This document shows positions 62,247-64,000 of a stretch of 64,000 bases of DNA, in pieces. A program made the translations under genes and the position numbers. Numbering within the stretch: position 1 is the first letter of the stretch; every line of letters starts with the position of its first letter. A model generated the notes under the pieces. It was not told the DNA's origin. It made no database searches and saw only the letters and a list, made by a program, of their open reading frames with translations. The DNA is taken from NCBI GenBank assembly GCA_030123565.1, contig CP126122.1, positions 1,871,001-1,935,000 of the forward strand, read 5' to 3'. Source of the stretch: Nitrospira sp. (GTDB lineage Bacteria > Nitrospirota > Nitrospiria > Nitrospirales > Nitrospiraceae).

Positions 62247-64000
62247 CTAGACCGTGGTGGCATAACCTGATGCGGTCGTGACTTCTCTATGCGACACCGG
62301 GGCGATGTCTCTCCAATGAGACGCATCAGAGAGGTTCGAATGACTTTCCCCGGAGAGATGGTCCAATTGAAATTGCCACCGCAAAACAGGAATCTGATGT
62401 CGCGAGCAGAGTTTCATCACCAATCCCAAACGTCCCGCGGGAATCTTACGGGAGGATACGATGACGACGGAGATGTTGAGACAGCCAAAAATGGCGGACA
62501 AATTTCGGCTCGATCCGAGAATACGCACGGATCCGATCTTATGATTGATGAGCTGCGGATCGTCATCAAGAAAGCCTACGGGACACAACCCGAGCCCTTG
62601 ATTTTCCGTCAGTTCACGCAGAATGCATTCGCCGCGTCGTCCAGCTCCATAGATCAGGACATGATCTCCTTGTGCCACGGAAGTCCGGCGTCGAAGGTTG
62701 ACGAGGATCTTATAGGCGCAACACCTGTTCACCAGCAGGATGTACAAGAGCAGGCCATCTATGCCGAACAAGGCGGATATTCCTGAAGGAGGATCATAAA
62801 TGACCGACACCATATACGACAGGAGAACGGCAAGACCGACCGCCATACTGACAGGCAGCAGATCGTCGATGCCTACAATGCGGTTCACATCACGGTAGAG
62901 GCCGAACCCGAAGAAGACGCCGATCTGAATGATGAGAATGCATGGAAATGCGGTCACGTACCATGTCACGATTTCAAGTTCCCTGAGCTCGGAGTACTTC
63001 AACAGAAACGCCGCCCAATATGCAGTCGTGATCAGAAGGCCATCCAAGAGGACAATGAACCGCAACCGTGTGGACACCGCCCGCTCACACCAGCGCAGCA
63101 CGGTCCCGGTTTTTATGAAGGCGACTTCTTCGTACCCCAGTTTACGGATGCCGATGTAGGTTGCGACGATGACCGTCGAGAGAATGACTCCGGCGTTGCG
63201 GTATTGGGCGACGACTGCAAGAATCGCGAGACACGACAACCCGGCGGCGAGCGCGTACAGCGTCAGCACGGCGGATCGCTGGGTAAACCCCAATGCCAGC
63301 AGCCGGTGATGGACATGGTCTCGGTCTCCCTCGAACATGTGCTTCGCTGTGTTCATCCACTTCCTGAAAGCGATGCAGGGTTGTGGGCTCGCCCCAACAC
63401 TGCGAACGGCGCGGCGGACCATGGAGAGGATCGTGTCAAGGATGGGCAAGCCGAACACGAGGAGCGGGATGATCACCGGCAGGGCCGTGGCGCTCTTTTG
63501 AGAGCCGGTCACCGCCGTCACGGCCAGTATGTACCCGATGAACTGGCTTCCGGTATCGCCCAAGAAGATGGAAGCTGGATGGAAGTTATATCGGAGAAAC
63601 CCGATGAGTGCCCCGACAAGAATCAGTAAGAGCAACCCATCCGATGACGCTCCGCCTCCCATGAAAAAAATCGTCGCACTCGTCGCCGCCGCAATGATAC
63701 CTAATCCGCTGGCTAATCCATCCAGTCCGTCGATGAGGTTAAACGCATTGGTAAGGCCCACGATCCACAAAAATGTAAGGGGGATCGTGAGAACTCCCGC
63801 ATCGACCGTGCCGAGACCAAAGATCGAAATCGATTCGATTCGAACACCAAGCCAAATGGTGATCGCGGCGGCAGCGGATTGGAAGAGGAACTTTACCCAT
63901 GCCGGAACAGCACTGAGATCGTCATAAAAACCGACAAGAAAAAGAATGCCTGCCCCCGCCAGCACCGCGGTGGATTCCCGGATGTTTAAATTGCTGCCTC
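62247..64000 (-). CDS. WecA-like transferase fused to CapD-type N-terminal domains (5' end cut off)
   Basis: The frame is open at the right edge, so the true start is outside the window; about 584 codons are visible. Residues up to about 260 are a polyprenyl-phosphate N-acetylhexosaminyl-1-phosphate transferase of the WecA/MraY family (NLIDGLDGLASG, FLGDTGSQFIGY and a loop GDRDHVHHRLL). After a segment of about 30 residues the chain continues with a four-helix membrane domain and a CoA-binding-like Rossmann domain (HVLIYGAGRRGECILREL, GFLDDDP), the N-terminal part of CapD/WbpM. The C-terminal SDR of CapD is absent. The fusion would couple lipid-carrier loading with nucleotide binding. It lies first of the visible polysaccharide genes. 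Confidence 0.88.
   Translation of the reverse strand, partial: GSNLNIRESTAVLAGAGILFLVGFYDDLSAVPAWVKFLFQSAAAAITIWLGVRIESISIFGLGTVDAGVLTIPLTFLWIVGLTNAFNLIDGLDGLASGLGIIAAATSATIFFMGGGASSDGLLLLILVGALIGFLRYNFHPASIFLGDTGSQFIGYILAVTAVTGSQKSATALPVIIPLLVFGLPILDTILSMVRRAVRSVGASPQPCIAFRKWMNTAKHMFEGDRDHVHHRLLALGFTQRSAVLTLYALAAGLSCLAILAVVAQYRNAGVILSTVIVATYIGIRKLGYEEVAFIKTGTVLRWCERAVSTRLRFIVLLDGLLITTAYWAAFLLKYSELRELEIVTWYVTAFPCILIIQIGVFFGFGLYRDVNRIVGIDDLLPVSMAVGLAVLLSYMVSVIYDPPSGISALFGIDGLLLYILLVNRCCAYKILVNLRRRTSVAQGDHVLIYGAGRRGECILRELTENQGLGLCPVGFLDDDPQLINHKIGSVRILGSSRNLSAIFGCLNISVVIVSSRKIPAGRLGLVMKLCSRHQIPVLRWQFQLDHLSGESHSNLSDASHWRDIAPVSHREVTTASGYATTV

Overview
The window reads as chromosomal DNA of a GC-rich, diderm, LPS-bearing bacterium. 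The gene set and the frequent GTG starts fit the Nitrospirota, most likely a Nitrospira. This is an inference from gene content; no rRNA or tRNA lies in the window to settle it. No phage, transposase, integrase, CRISPR array or tRNA was seen. Almost everything after 6.8 kb lies on the minus strand and is read from right to left.

Left end (1-7.4 kb): a partial TPR protein and a cold-shock protein on the minus strand, then a plus-strand envelope block: lptF, lptG (LPS export permeases), fabF, an acyl carrier protein and lpxD (lipid A acylation). A small membrane protein of unknown role converges on lpxD. A 513-base interval without a gene follows, with an inverted repeat that resembles DnaA boxes.

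Chemosensory operon (7.9-21.7 kb, minus strand). In order of transcription: a periplasmic single-haem protein (Tll0287/DUF3365 type), a CheY, a CheW, an MCP with HAMP domains, a large CheA hybrid with three histidine phosphotransfer domains and a receiver, two diverged CheW-like proteins, a receiver fused to a long coiled coil, a protein built on an Hpt fold that has lost its phosphoacceptor histidine, an ExeA-type AAA+ ATPase broken by a one-base frameshift, and a degenerate HD-GYP protein whose C-terminal half is a paralogue of the Hpt-less protein. The layout recalls Pil-Chp type systems, with unusual outputs.

Cobalamin regulon (22-38.1 kb, minus strand): a promoter and a cobalamin riboswitch precede btuF-btuC-btuD; a second riboswitch precedes btuB-cbiA-cobO-CWC protein-bluB-PduO-type adenosyltransferase-cobU-cobT-cobS-cbiB-cobD-cbiZ-cbiP. 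Together they cover corrinoid uptake, remodelling, adenosylation, late amidation and the complete nucleotide loop including dimethylbenzimidazole synthesis. No corrin-ring genes are in the window. Both riboswitches carry a palindromic repeat-like insert in the same peripheral position.

A SemiSWEET transporter, rpmB and a BamE-like lipoprotein separate this from a type II secretion operon (39.6-50 kb) in the order C-D-E-F-G-H-I-J-L-M-K, which puts gspK last, preceded by a PRC-barrel protein. Upstream lies an exopolysaccharide locus (50.6-64 kb): a WecA-like/CapD-like fusion running off the right edge, an initiating sugar transferase, GT4 glycosyltransferase, methyltransferase, polysaccharide deacetylase, DegT aminotransferase, a membrane-domain/SDR fusion, and two giant SLBB export-type proteins. 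One SLBB gene contains a nearly perfect 447-bp tandem repeat in just over three copies.
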